50,380 bases of DNA from Micromonospora deserti (GTDB lineage: Bacteria; Actinomycetota; Actinomycetes; Mycobacteriales; Micromonosporaceae), in NCBI RefSeq assembly GCF_003236335.1, contig NZ_POUB01000020.1:1-50380 (forward strand). The letters run 5' to 3'. The notes under the pieces were generated by a model that was given only the letters and a program-made list of their open reading frames with translations, was not told where the DNA came from and did no database searches. A program made the position numbers and the translations under genes. Shown piece after piece: positions 9,634 through 18,556 of the stretch (within the stretch, counting starts at the first letter, position 1; the number at the start of each line of letters is the position of its first letter).

Positions 9634-10239
9634 AGAGACCCCTTGGGTTGCCAAGGACAAGGCCCGCCACCGGCGGTGCGACAAGCGCACTGACGGGTCA
9701 GACGGGTAAGGCTCGCTGTGCCGCGCGGATCAAGGGGCAGCACGCGATGACCGGCCAATAGCGGCCTACAACGTCAACGCGTGCTCGAACGACCGACCAT
9801 GTCTCAGCTCCTCGTGGGTCACTCGCTGCCCGGACACTAACCCTCGGCGGCCCGCCGCGAAAGGCGATTTGAGGGCCGGCGCGCAAACGGTGCTCAGGAT
9901 TCGTTCTAGTGGGCGGTTGGCGCCGGTATCGGCCAGGGTTGCGGTGCCTGCAGATGCCGGCTCGTACAGCGAGTCTGGGAGCGTTGCGGAGCAGCGGCTG
10001 CCGGTCGCGGTGGGCTCTGCCTCGGGTTGGTCGAACTGTTCGCCTGCGGCGCGTGCGCTGCAGCCCACCGGCCGACGACCGCGTGTGCTAACACCTGTGT
10101 GCACGTTCGGCCAGACGTCGCTGTGCACATCGGCGTCCGCGCCGACATCCCGAACAGCAACCGCAGAGAGGGCGGTATGAAGCACCCGTCGGGATTCGTG
10201 CGCTGGTGCGGTATCGGGATCATGTCGCACTGATGCTCC
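9634..10239. other. Gene-poor stretch between MFS gene and TrbL remnant
   Basis: About 600 bases hold the MFS promoter region and short open frames on both strands, the longest being 154 codons (minus) and 103 codons (plus). None shows a ribosome site, a recognisable domain or a convincing composition. I see no supported gene, RNA or repeat. It may be decayed coding sequence. Confidence 0.5.
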
Positions 10240-11160
10240 TTACGGTCTGATGGGCCAACCGATTGACCGTGACGTACCCGGCCGCGTGCGGGCGGGGATC
10301 AGGCGACTGCCACGACCGACGTTCAGCCCGCGGCGCAGTCCTTGGGTGATCTGCTGGATGAGCACGCCCGCAGGATCATCCCCAGCGCGTTCGGCTTGGA
10401 CTGGGTGACGTAGCGGCGCATCAGCCCGGAGATCTTGACGACGTCCCACAGCAGGCAGACGACGATGAGCAGGTTCATGACCGCTGCGGGTTCGCCACCT
10501 GGTATCGGCAGACCCAGCACGCGCAGGTTGCTGTCTGGATTGAGGAAGATCCTCAGCGTGGTGTGCAGGGCGACCGCCTGGATGACGACGGCGCCGAGCG
10601 TGCCGAGCATGGTGCGCCACCACAGTTCTGCGGCTCCCTCGGCCTGTGGGGTGCCGTGCAGGGCAAGAGCAATGGGTGCGATGCCGACGGCGACGACGAG
10701 CACCCCGAGCCGGATGATCCACTGCACGAGCAGGGTGCCTGTGAGCACCGCGATCAGCAGGCCGATGAGCAGCAGCAGGAAGCTGACCGCGTTCGCGCCG
10801 GTCTGGCCGTCCAACGCGCTGACCGTGGTGGCGCGAAGCTGGTGCATCGAGCCGGGTGCGGTGATGTCTTGGCTGGTCAACGCGGCGGTGAACGCGTTGG
10901 CCAGCCCGATGACGGTGGAGCACAAGGGGATGGCGAAGTTGGCGGCGATCAGGCCGATGACCAGGCGAGGGATCAGCTCGCCTGGCCCGACCTGCGATTG
11001 GATGGTGTCACGGCCGATCACCAGGATGGCCGTCCACAGGAACGCCAGCACGTAGGAGACATTCACGACGCCCAGCGACGTGCTGGCGAACGCGGTGACC
11101 TGTAGCAGTTGGGTCACGTCCGGGCTGACGAAAGGTGGCGTCGGCGCGGCCGATGGCGCG
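10240..11160 (-). pseudogene. TrbL/VirB6-like conjugation membrane protein, broken at both ends
   Basis: The frame contains at least six hydrophobic segments (such as YVLAFLWTAILVIG, LVIGLIAANFAIP, FLLLLIGLLIAVLTGTLLVQ and LGVLVVAVGIAPIALALHG) and GMPQAEG-like and WWRTMLGTLGAVVIQAVALH elements. These recall TrbL-type transfer proteins of actinobacterial integrative conjugative elements. A missing base near 10360 (GCGTG for expected GCGGTG) shifts the frame; the other frame continues with VLIQQITQGLRRGLN. The 5' end is cut: the open frame continues into the hairpin terminator of the GH5 gene, so the natural start has been lost. No other conjugation gene is present. Confidence 0.6.
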
Positions 11161-11175
11161 CTTGGGTTCGGCCAC

Positions 11176-11213
11176 GCCACCCTCCGCCCGATGTGGGCCG
11201 GGCGGAGGGTGGC
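11176..11213 (-). terminator. Strong hairpin terminator of the GH5 gene
   Basis: A perfect 15-bp inverted repeat (GCCACCCTCCGCCCG and its complement) with an 8-base loop starts 13 bases after the GH5 stop codon. It is one of the longest perfect stems in the window. GC-rich hairpins without a U-run are normal terminators in actinomycetes. Confidence 0.75.
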
Positions 11214-11226
11214 GGCCACCCCCTGG

Positions 11227-12804
11227 CTAGGCCCGGGCCCACCGCTGGTTGGTGCCGCCGTGACAGGTCCAGACGATCACAGCGGTGCCGTTGGCGGTGC
11301 CGCCGCCGTTAACGTCCAGACACAGGCCGTTCTGGCCGTTGCTGATCGTGCCGTTTGTGTTGAAGGTCCACCGCTGGTTGGCCCCGCCGGTGCAGTCCCA
11401 GATCTGCGCCCGGGCGCCGGCGGTGGCGTTGGCTGGTACCTCCAGGCACTTGCCGAGCACCTGCAGCGTCTGCCCGTTCTGGGTGAACCGCTGGTTGGCG
11501 CCGGTGTGGCAGTCCCAGATCAACATCGGGGTGCCGTTGGTCGACGACCCCCCGTTGACGTCCAAACACCGGCCGGACGCCTCGCCGCGCAGCCGGAACG
11601 TAGCGGCCGCGGTGCTCATGATGGCATCAATAATGCCCTGTTGGGTCACCGTAGCGGAGCTTCGATTGAATAGCCCGAACCCGTATTGCCCGTTGTAACC
11701 ATTGTCCCAGTAGACGGGGGCCGCTCCATATTTCTTGGAAGTGGCCACCAAGGTGCGCGCAAAGTCCGCCCGATACCTGTTATTCGCGGAATCGAACGAT
11801 GTCTTATCAATCGAACCGTATTCGCCGACGACTACTGGATATCCTCTCACGACGAAGGTATCATGCATTTTTTTCAGCTGCGCATCCATATAGTCTTCCT
11901 GTCCCCAGGTCGACGTTCTTGATGGATTGGTCGCACCCGGCCCCCACTGCGTGATAGTGCCGTTTTCCGCTCCAGCGAAGTCCCACGGGTCATAATAGTG
12001 AACGGAGATCATGATACGCTGTTCATTACTCGGAATAGAGGGCGACCGGTATTGATCTGTTGGAAGCACGAATCCGTAGTTCCCCGCGGTGTATTCGATA
12101 TTCGTGTTCCAACCAGGGACAAGCAGCCATCTTGAACTATTGTTCCCACCGGTCCTTCTTACGGTGTCCACGAAGATCTGGTTGTAACTGTTGATGTTTG
12201 AGTAGCACGGTTCAGTCGGGCGGCCAAACTGCCCGTCAAAGTTTTCGTTCATGGATTCGAATATCAGGTGCTGATCGTAATTTTGGAACCTGGTCGCGAT
12301 CTGTTGCCAGGCTCTCTGATACTTGGCCTTGATGGTTGTTTGCGAGGATGCATCACAGATAAGCCAGGAACCCTCGACGGTTTTGTAACCGTCTCCATGC
12401 ATGTTAATCATTACATACAGGCCCCGGTTATAGGCATAGTTGACGACTTCCTGGATCCGGTTCAGCCACGAGGAATTAATCGTGTAATCCGGGCCAGGCC
12501 CTATATGTCTCAAATAGGAGACCGGGATCCGGATCGATTTGAAACCCGCCGCCTTCACCCTGTCGATAAGGGCTTGCGTGACGACCGGGTTGCCCCATGC
12601 CGTTTCACTGGGGATTCCGTTGATGTTGGCTTCCAGCGAGTTTCCCAGATTCCAGCCAGTGCCCATGTCAGCAACAATTTGCGAAGCGCTCAGCTGGGCC
12701 ATGGTGTCGGCCGATGCCGGATTCGCCAAGCCGGACACAGATCCGAAGAATGCCAACATAACGGCGAGGAAAGTTAATTTGGCCTTCCTTACTTTTGAAC
12801 CCAT
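11227..12804 (-). CDS. GH5 endoglucanase-like enzyme with C-terminal ricin-type CBM13
   Basis: Protein of 525 aa. A Sec signal peptide (cleavage near ASADT) precedes a GH5 TIM barrel (about 38-395). GWNLGNSLEA marks the first strand, R92 lies in SIRIPVSY, E187 in FESMNEN is the acid/base and E328 in VVVGEYGS the nucleophile. From about residue 403 a ricin beta-trefoil (three repeats, each with QRW/QRF; CLDVNGG motifs) binds polysaccharide. Family function is hydrolysis of beta-1,4-glucans, xyloglucan or mannan; I cannot set the subfamily. The catalytic part is near 50% G+C in places, while the lectin part is 65-73%, so the enzyme looks like a recent fusion. ATG 12804 has AGAGA five bases upstream. 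The likely partner genes are GH3 and the GH31 remnant. Confidence 0.93.
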   Translation of the reverse strand: MGSKVRKAKLTFLAVMLAFFGSVSGLANPASADTMAQLSASQIVADMGTGWNLGNSLEANINGIPSETAWGNPVVTQALIDRVKAAGFKSIRIPVSYLRHIGPGPDYTINSSWLNRIQEVVNYAYNRGLYVMINMHGDGYKTVEGSWLICDASSQTTIKAKYQRAWQQIATRFQNYDQHLIFESMNENFDGQFGRPTEPCYSNINSYNQIFVDTVRRTGGNNSSRWLLVPGWNTNIEYTAGNYGFVLPTDQYRSPSIPSNEQRIMISVHYYDPWDFAGAENGTITQWGPGATNPSRTSTWGQEDYMDAQLKKMHDTFVVRGYPVVVGEYGSIDKTSFDSANNRYRADFARTLVATSKKYGAAPVYWDNGYNGQYGFGLFNRSSATVTQQGIIDAIMSTAAATFRLRGEASGRCLDVNGGSSTNGTPMLIWDCHTGANQRFTQNGQTLQVLGKCLEVPANATAGARAQIWDCTGGANQRWTFNTNGTISNGQNGLCLDVNGGGTANGTAVIVWTCHGGTNQRWARA

Positions 12805-12825
12805 CGGTATCTCTCGCTTCCAGTC

Positions 12826-13400
12826 TTAAGGTGTTGAACCAAGTAGATCTACGTGGCTGGCTGCGCAGCCGCGCACACGTGGTGCCGCCACCCCCGATCC
12901 GCCGTCGCCGCACGAGACGGGTAGTTGTTGATGAGCGAAGGTGAGCGCTCCGGTCCGGACGTTGCGGATCGTCCAGCCGCCGTTCGATTTGTTGGGCGAC
13001 GACCCAGTCGTGGTCGTGCCGGTGCACTCTGCCGGCCGGCCGGGCGGCGGGACCGACGCGCTCGGGCTCGGCGGGCCGGACGGGGTCGTGTCGCCGGTGA
13101 TGACGTCGAGGTAGTCGATGTTGCGGAGACGGTTAGTGGTCGTCGCGACCAGCCGCAGGGTGTTGTTTCCCACGGCCAGCTGGACCGGAACGGTCTTGGT
13201 CGCCCACGTCGTCCACGCACACCGCCACAGACGGCGGGTGGGAACTCCGCCTCGTACGGTCATTCCCGACCTCCAGTGTGAGCCGCTCCCTCGTCTTGCG
13301 ACGGCTACAGACGGTATGACGGTCGTCAGCGCCGCTGCCTTCACCGTGCCGTCGCCTCGCTGGCTCCAGCAACGAGATGTGTCAAATAGATTGACGGGAG
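12826..13400 (-). pseudogene. CBM35 remnant with Pro/Ser linker
   Basis: The minus strand carries the second half of a CBM35 like those of four intact genes here: WTTWATKTVPVQLAVGNNTL, then RLVATTTNRLRNIDYLDVITGD and a linker ending PGRPAECTG (the same PGRPAECTG occurs in the CE12 enzyme at 24114-25583). The N-terminal half survives only as a frameshifted trace (LTLEV near 13270). Signal peptide and catalytic domain are missing. What follows the linker down to a stop at 12826 is unrecognised. A promoter of the shared CBM35 type still lies upstream, so this was once an expressed gene of that group. Confidence 0.65.
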
Positions 13401-13416
13401 GAGGCAAAACTGTCAA
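13377..13416 (-). promoter_or_regulatory. CBM35-type promoter module, copy 1
   Basis: On the minus strand, TTGACA (13411-13416) is followed by G, 16 further bases and CAATCT (13388-13393; total spacing 17), then ATTTGACACAT. The same arrangement (TTGACAG, 17-bp spacer, CAA..TATYTG) occurs at 25982-26021 and 48380-48419. Here it precedes only a CBM35 remnant. Confidence 0.5.
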
Positions 13417-13589
13417 CCGATTCGATCGATCCCCGGCGGGGCGTCGCGGCCTCTCTCGCGACGGCCGACCCTCCGGCTGCGCTCGTCCACAGCATCGTCC
13501 GCGGTCAATTGACATCGGAACGTCCGGCAGCAACCGCTTCCTGTCACGCGCCCGAAACCTGCTTGGGAGCGCTCATAGCCGAAGACGGC

Positions 13590-13805
13590 CGGAGGACTCG
13601 GCCTTCCACTGGTGGACCGCGCTGTCTCCGGAGCTAGGCTGCGACCCGATGGCCAGCTCGACCTGTGCGACCAGCGTCAACGGCAGCGGCTGGAACGACG
13701 GACTGATCTACTACGACCCCAACTACGCCAGGAACGGCAACCAAACCCTGTACATCACGAAGCGGTTCTACGCGCTCGGGCAGTCCAGCAAACCCGCTTG
13801 GTCAA
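13590..13805 (+). pseudogene. GH30-like C-terminal fragment
   Basis: The plus-strand frame reads FHWWTALSPELGCDP, then SGWNDGLIYYDPNYARNGN and LYITKRFYALGQSSK. From memory this matches the region after the nucleophile in GH30-family glycosidases, particularly the endo-beta-1,6-galactanase-like group (W.A.SP...GWNDGLIYYDP...LY.TKRFYALGQFS). Start, catalytic residues and end are missing. The frame then runs on into the antisense of the GH3 gene, which makes a long false ORF. It is a remnant on the strand opposite to its neighbours. Confidence 0.5.
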
Positions 13806-13840
13806 CTGCTGCAGCAGCCCACCCTCACCGGTCACCTTCA

Positions 13841-16840
13841 CTAACGGACGGAAAACGTGCTGATCCGCAGGTCTCCGCTGAACACGAGATATATGTCGTG
13901 CCGCCCGCTGACTCGGGTGAGCGAAGCGGTCGTCGTCTCGTAGCGGTAGATGTCCCCCGTGCTCGTCACCTGAGCCGTGCCGATCACCGGCCCGGTCACC
14001 GGGTCATCGAGCCGGATCTGGATGGTGGCGTTCCCCGCATCCACCCGGGACACCCGCGCGGTGAAGCTGCTCACGCCGCGGCCCAGGTTCACGTCCGCGA
14101 ACTTGATCCAGTCGCCGGCGTCGATCCTGCCGACCGCGTCGCCGCGGACCTTGGTCTCGTCGACCAGCTCGATCCCCGCGTAGTCGTCGAAGTTCGCGGC
14201 GCGGGTCTCCTTCGACAGGTCGCGCGGCGGGATTTTCTCACCGACCACCCGCAGCGTGGTGCCCTGCCGGATGTCCGCCGAGGAGCCGCCAACCATCATG
14301 TCGTGGACGCTGCTCTCCAGCACCCACTTGTCCCGCGTGACGTCCCAGTGCACGAGGTCGGTCGCGCGCAACGGGATGTACACCGTCTTGGTCTCGCCGG
14401 GGCCGAGGTGCACCCGCTGGAAGCCGCGCAGCGCCTTGACGGGCTGCTTGTCCCGGGAGGTCCGCTGGTGGGTATACAGCTGCACCACCTCGTCGCCGGC
14501 ACGTTGGCCGGTATTCGTGACGTCGACGCTGACCGTCACCGTCCCGCCGGACGCCAGCACCGGCGCGGACAGCCGCAGGTCGCCGTACCGGAAGGTGGTG
14601 TACGACAGGCCGTGCCCGAACGGGTAGAGCGGCGTACTGCGGTCGTAGAGGTACGTGCGGTCGGCCTTGATGATGTCGTACTCGAGGATGTCGGGCAGGT
14701 CGGCCTCCGACTTGTACCAGGTCTGAGTGAGTCGACCGGCCGGGTTGACGTCGCCGAACAGCACGTCGGCGAGCGCGTTGCCGGTCTCCTGCCCGGCGTG
14801 CGTGGTCCACAGGATCGCGGGGATGTTCTGCTGCTCCCAGTTGAGCGTCGTCGGGTAGCTGTTCTCCACTACGACGATGGTGTTGGGGTTGGCGCGGTGC
14901 ACGGCCTTGATCAGCTCGGACTGGTTCTCGGCCAGCGCCATTGTGGTGCGGTCGAAGTCCTCGCGGCCGTTGATGAACGGCATGCTGCCCACCACGACAA
15001 CCGCGGCGTCGGCTCCGGTTACCGCCCGCACCGCGCTTTCGATGCCACTGCTGATCATCTCCTGTTGGAAGCGGGCGGCAGTGGCGGCGGTGGGTGCGCC
15101 GAGGATGAGCCGACCGTCGTCCGCCACGGTCAGGTAGTTGTTCGGGCCCTCCCAGGAGTTCGGCGTCTCGTGTCCGGCGTACCGGATGACGTAGCTGCCG
15201 TCGCCCGCGCCCTCCAGTTTGAACTGCTGCTGGACGAACCAGCCCCGTGGCTGGTCGGCCCGGTTCACGAACGGGCTGGTGGCGCCGAAGTTCGCGCGTT
15301 CAACAAACATGCCGTTGGCGACGCTGCGCAGGGTCAGCACGCCCTGGCCCCAGCCGAACACGTCGAACTGCTCGGTCGCCGCGACGCCGGTGCCGCTGAC
15401 CGTCAGGTTCTCACCGTCGGCGTCGGAACCCGCGGTGACGTACTTGCCCGTGGTCACCTCGCGCAGCGCGATCCGGTCCACCGCCTCGGTGTCTGCGATG
15501 GTGGCACCGCTGCCGAACTTCGCCTTGATCCCGTCCAGCGGGGTCACCTTGTACGGCATGTTGCCGCCGTACCAGTCGGAGTAGAGGCTCTTCGTCAGCG
15601 GCCCGACCACGGCGATCTTATCGGTCTTCGCCGGGTCCAGTGGCAGGGTACGGTCCGAGTTCTTCAGCAGCACCATCGACTCCGCCGCCGCCTTGCGCGC
15701 CAGCCGCTGGTGCGTCGGGCTGTTCACCACGTCCTTGGTGATCTTCGCGTACGGGCCGCCGTCCGGGTCGAACTCGCCAAGCCGGAACCGGATGCTCAGG
15801 AGGTTCCGCGCCGCCGTGTTCACATCAGACTCAGCGAGCAGGCCCTGGGCGAGTGCGCTCTTGATCGCGTTGATCGTCCTCGCGCTGTTGGTGTCGTCGG
15901 TGGTGAAACTGTCCACGCCGGCCTTCAGTGTGGCGGCGTCCGCCTGCGCGAGCGTCGAGTAGTACCTCTGGGAGCCGATCAGGTTGTTCGGCGCGAAGGC
16001 GTCGGTGACGTTCATCAGCGTCTCGTCGGTCCAGGCGCGGACCACGTCGTTGGCGTCGGCGTGCGCGGTCGCGGGGCGCCCGTTGACCAGGTTGTACGAC
16101 ATCATCACGCCGGTCGCGACGCCTGCCTGGATCGGCATTCGGAACCCGGTCTCGTAGTACTCCTTCTTCGCCCGGGGCCGCAGGCTCGACGACGTGGTGC
16201 TCCGCTTGAACTCGTTGTTGTAGCCGAGGTAGTGCTTCACGGTCGGCGCGGTCTTGAGGTACTTGGGGTGGTCCCCGCGCATCCCACCGGCGTACGCGGT
16301 CGCCATGGTGCCGGTCAGGTAGGGGTCCTCGGAGTAGCCCTCCTCGTTACGGCCGGCGCGCGGGTCACGCAGCGGGTCGACCACCGGCGCCCACAGGTTC
16401 AGGCCCCAGGCCAGGGGGTTCTCGGAGTTGTAGCCCCGGGCCTCGGAGCCGACCGCCGAGCCCACCTGCTTGATCAGCGCCGGGTTCCAGGTGCTGGCGA
16501 GCCCGATCGCCTGCGGGAACGTGGTCGCGGTGGCGGTCACCGTGCTGCCGTTGTTGTAGAAGTCGTTGGACCATGCGAGGCCGTGCAGCGCCTCGGTGCC
16601 GTTCTTGACCCGCTTGATGCCCAGTCGCGGGATCGGCGCCTGGTACTGATGTAGCAGCCCGATCTTCTCGTCAAGGGTGAGCCGGCCCATCAGGTCGTCG
16701 ACCCTGCGCTCCAGCGGCAGGTTCGGGTTCCGGAAGGGATACGTGCTTTGCGCACTCGCCGGTACGGCGGCGCCGACGGTGGCCAGTAATCCGGCGACCA
16801 GCGCCGACACCACCCAGCGGACGCGCTTTCTCGATATCAC
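13841..16840 (-). CDS. Secreted GH3 glycosidase with beta-trefoil-like insert and C-terminal CBM6-like domain
   Basis: Protein of 999 aa. Signal peptide 1-30; GH3 N-domain with GR.EEGYSEDP (163-173), VKHYLGYN (201-208) and nucleophile D280 in NVTDAFAP, where the usual tryptophan after the Asp is Ala. The C-domain (LLKNSDRTLPL, HAGQETGNALADVLFG) is split by about 150 residues resembling a fascin or beta-trefoil fold (VTTGKYVTAGSD, LTLRSVANGMFVERANFG). A fibronectin-III-like domain (LYPFGHGLSYTTF) and a CBM6-type end (DAGDWIKFADVNLG) follow. Family activities include beta-glucosidase and beta-xylosidase; specificity is not readable. The start is a GTG with AGGAGG eight bases upstream, and a LacI-type operator lies at 16884-16897. 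Confidence 0.94.
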   Translation of the reverse strand: MISRKRVRWVVSALVAGLLATVGAAVPASAQSTYPFRNPNLPLERRVDDLMGRLTLDEKIGLLHQYQAPIPRLGIKRVKNGTEALHGLAWSNDFYNNGSTVTATATTFPQAIGLASTWNPALIKQVGSAVGSEARGYNSENPLAWGLNLWAPVVDPLRDPRAGRNEEGYSEDPYLTGTMATAYAGGMRGDHPKYLKTAPTVKHYLGYNNEFKRSTTSSSLRPRAKKEYYETGFRMPIQAGVATGVMMSYNLVNGRPATAHADANDVVRAWTDETLMNVTDAFAPNNLIGSQRYYSTLAQADAATLKAGVDSFTTDDTNSARTINAIKSALAQGLLAESDVNTAARNLLSIRFRLGEFDPDGGPYAKITKDVVNSPTHQRLARKAAAESMVLLKNSDRTLPLDPAKTDKIAVVGPLTKSLYSDWYGGNMPYKVTPLDGIKAKFGSGATIADTEAVDRIALREVTTGKYVTAGSDADGENLTVSGTGVAATEQFDVFGWGQGVLTLRSVANGMFVERANFGATSPFVNRADQPRGWFVQQQFKLEGAGDGSYVIRYAGHETPNSWEGPNNYLTVADDGRLILGAPTAATAARFQQEMISSGIESAVRAVTGADAAVVVVGSMPFINGREDFDRTTMALAENQSELIKAVHRANPNTIVVVENSYPTTLNWEQQNIPAILWTTHAGQETGNALADVLFGDVNPAGRLTQTWYKSEADLPDILEYDIIKADRTYLYDRSTPLYPFGHGLSYTTFRYGDLRLSAPVLASGGTVTVSVDVTNTGQRAGDEVVQLYTHQRTSRDKQPVKALRGFQRVHLGPGETKTVYIPLRATDLVHWDVTRDKWVLESSVHDMMVGGSSADIRQGTTLRVVGEKIPPRDLSKETRAANFDDYAGIELVDETKVRGDAVGRIDAGDWIKFADVNLGRGVSSFTARVSRVDAGNATIQIRLDDPVTGPVIGTAQVTSTGDIYRYETTTASLTRVSGRHDIYLVFSGDLRISTFSVR

Positions 16841-16883
16841 GACACCGACCTCCTCAGGTCTAGTTTTGGGGAACGTGGGATTG

Positions 16884-16897
16884 TCGAAGCGATTCGA
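16884..16897. promoter_or_regulatory. LacI-type operator upstream of GH3
   Basis: TCGAAGCGATTCGA, a 14-bp near-palindrome centred on CG, lies between the GH3 gene and the LacI gene end. It matches the operators at 17959-17972 and 21711-21724 at 12-13 of 14 positions (consensus TYGAAGCGNTTCGA). Confidence 0.75.
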
Positions 16898-16935
16898 TAC
16901 CTATTCGAAAAGGGCGACGAGACAGTTCATGGGTC

Positions 16936-17946
16936 TTACTCCTCGGCGCGCGGCGCCGTGCTGGAACGGGGGGTGAGTCGGGGTCGCAGCAGCGTGGCGG
17001 CGGGCACGTCCCGCCCCTCCAGTTGAGCCATGAGCAGCTCGACGGCACGCTGCCCCACCTCCTCGGCCGGGATCGCGACCGAGGTGAGCGGCAGCGGCGC
17101 CCGCTCGGCGAGCTCGTCGGGGCAGATGGCGACCACGGCCAGGTCCTCCGGCACCCGCCGCCCGGCCCTCTGGAAGGCGGCCACGACCGGCTCGACGATG
17201 GGCTCGTTGTGGACCACCACCGCGGTGAGGTCCGGGTGCTCCCGCAGCAACAGTCCCACCATCTCCTCCGCGGCCGCCGGGGTCGCCTCGCAGGGGTGGA
17301 CGGTCGAGGTCATGTCGTGCCGGCGGGCGGCCGCCTCGAATCCGTCCTCGGTGCGGTACGCGAAGCCGGTCTCCCGCTCGTACACCTCGGGCGGCGAGCC
17401 GATCAGCCCGACGCACCGGTGCCCGAGCCCGGCGAGGTGGTCCACGCAGACCTCGCCGGCCGCCGTGAAGTCAAGGTCGATGCAGGTCAGCCCGGTGGCC
17501 TCCGTCGGGAAGCCGATGAGCACGGACGGCCGGTCCAACGACCGCAGCACGCGGATCCGCGGGTCGTGCATCTGGACGTCCATCACAATCACCCCGTCGG
17601 CCAGGGAGCTGTCGACGACCCGTCGCAGGTCCTCGTCCCCCTCCTGTTGGGTGAGCAGCAGGACGTCGTGGTCGCACTCCCGCGCGGTGGTTACCACAGA
17701 GACCGCGAACTGCATCACGACCGGGACGTGGATGCCGCTGCGGAGCGGGATCACCAGCGCGATGACATTGGAGCGGTTACTGGCGAGGGCCCGGGCACCC
17801 GCGTGCGGGCGGTAGCCCAGAGCCTGGATGCTGTCCCGGACCCGCCGCTGGGTCTCCTCCGAGATCGAGCGCTTGCCGCTCAGCACGTACGAAACCGTGC
17901 TGGGAGACACCCCGGCATGCCGCGCCACATCAGTGATCTTGACCAT
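16936..17946 (-). CDS. LacI-family transcriptional regulator
   Basis: Protein of 336 aa. The N-terminal HTH reads MVKITDVARHAGVSPSTVSYVLSGKR, with the hinge helix ending YRPHAGARALA. A periplasmic-binding-protein-like sugar domain follows (IALVIPL, VIVMDVQMHDPR, ELAVVAICPDELAERAPLPLTSVAIPAEEVG). ATG 17946 is preceded by TTGGAG; a TTG four codons upstream is less likely because it would place the start inside the operator. The operator at 17959-17972 almost touches the start, so autorepression is expected. It probably represses the GH3 gene and the binding-protein operon, and is relieved by an oligosaccharide. Confidence 0.94.
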   Translation of the reverse strand: MVKITDVARHAGVSPSTVSYVLSGKRSISEETQRRVRDSIQALGYRPHAGARALASNRSNVIALVIPLRSGIHVPVVMQFAVSVVTTARECDHDVLLLTQQEGDEDLRRVVDSSLADGVIVMDVQMHDPRIRVLRSLDRPSVLIGFPTEATGLTCIDLDFTAAGEVCVDHLAGLGHRCVGLIGSPPEVYERETGFAYRTEDGFEAAARRHDMTSTVHPCEATPAAAEEMVGLLLREHPDLTAVVVHNEPIVEPVVAAFQRAGRRVPEDLAVVAICPDELAERAPLPLTSVAIPAEEVGQRAVELLMAQLEGRDVPAATLLRPRLTPRSSTAPRAEE

Positions 17947-17958
17947 CTGTGGCTCCAA

Positions 17959-17972
17959 TTGAAGCGCTTCGA
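17959..17972. promoter_or_regulatory. LacI-type operator at the regulator's own start
   Basis: TTGAAGCGCTTCGA is palindromic except for one pair and has the central GCGC typical of LacI operators. It lies 12 bases before the regulator's ATG, overlapping the ribosome site region, consistent with autorepression. Confidence 0.78.
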
Positions 17973-18070
17973 TTACGAGGATGTTAGCGTCGTCTCACGA
18001 CGGGCACAACGATCGATGCCGGGAGCCCGCCGTCCGAGGCGGCAGTGCGATACCAATGCGCGCTCTCCTG

Positions 18071-18556
<486 letters not shown>

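Noticed and set aside
9766..10230. 154-codon minus-strand and 103-codon plus-strand frames
   Set aside because: Neither has a ribosome site, signal, domain or neighbour support; they overlap each other.
13118..16654. A 1178-codon plus-strand open frame
   Set aside because: It is mostly antisense to the well-supported GH3 gene, as expected in high-G+C DNA. Only the short GH30-like stretch at its start looks like real protein.
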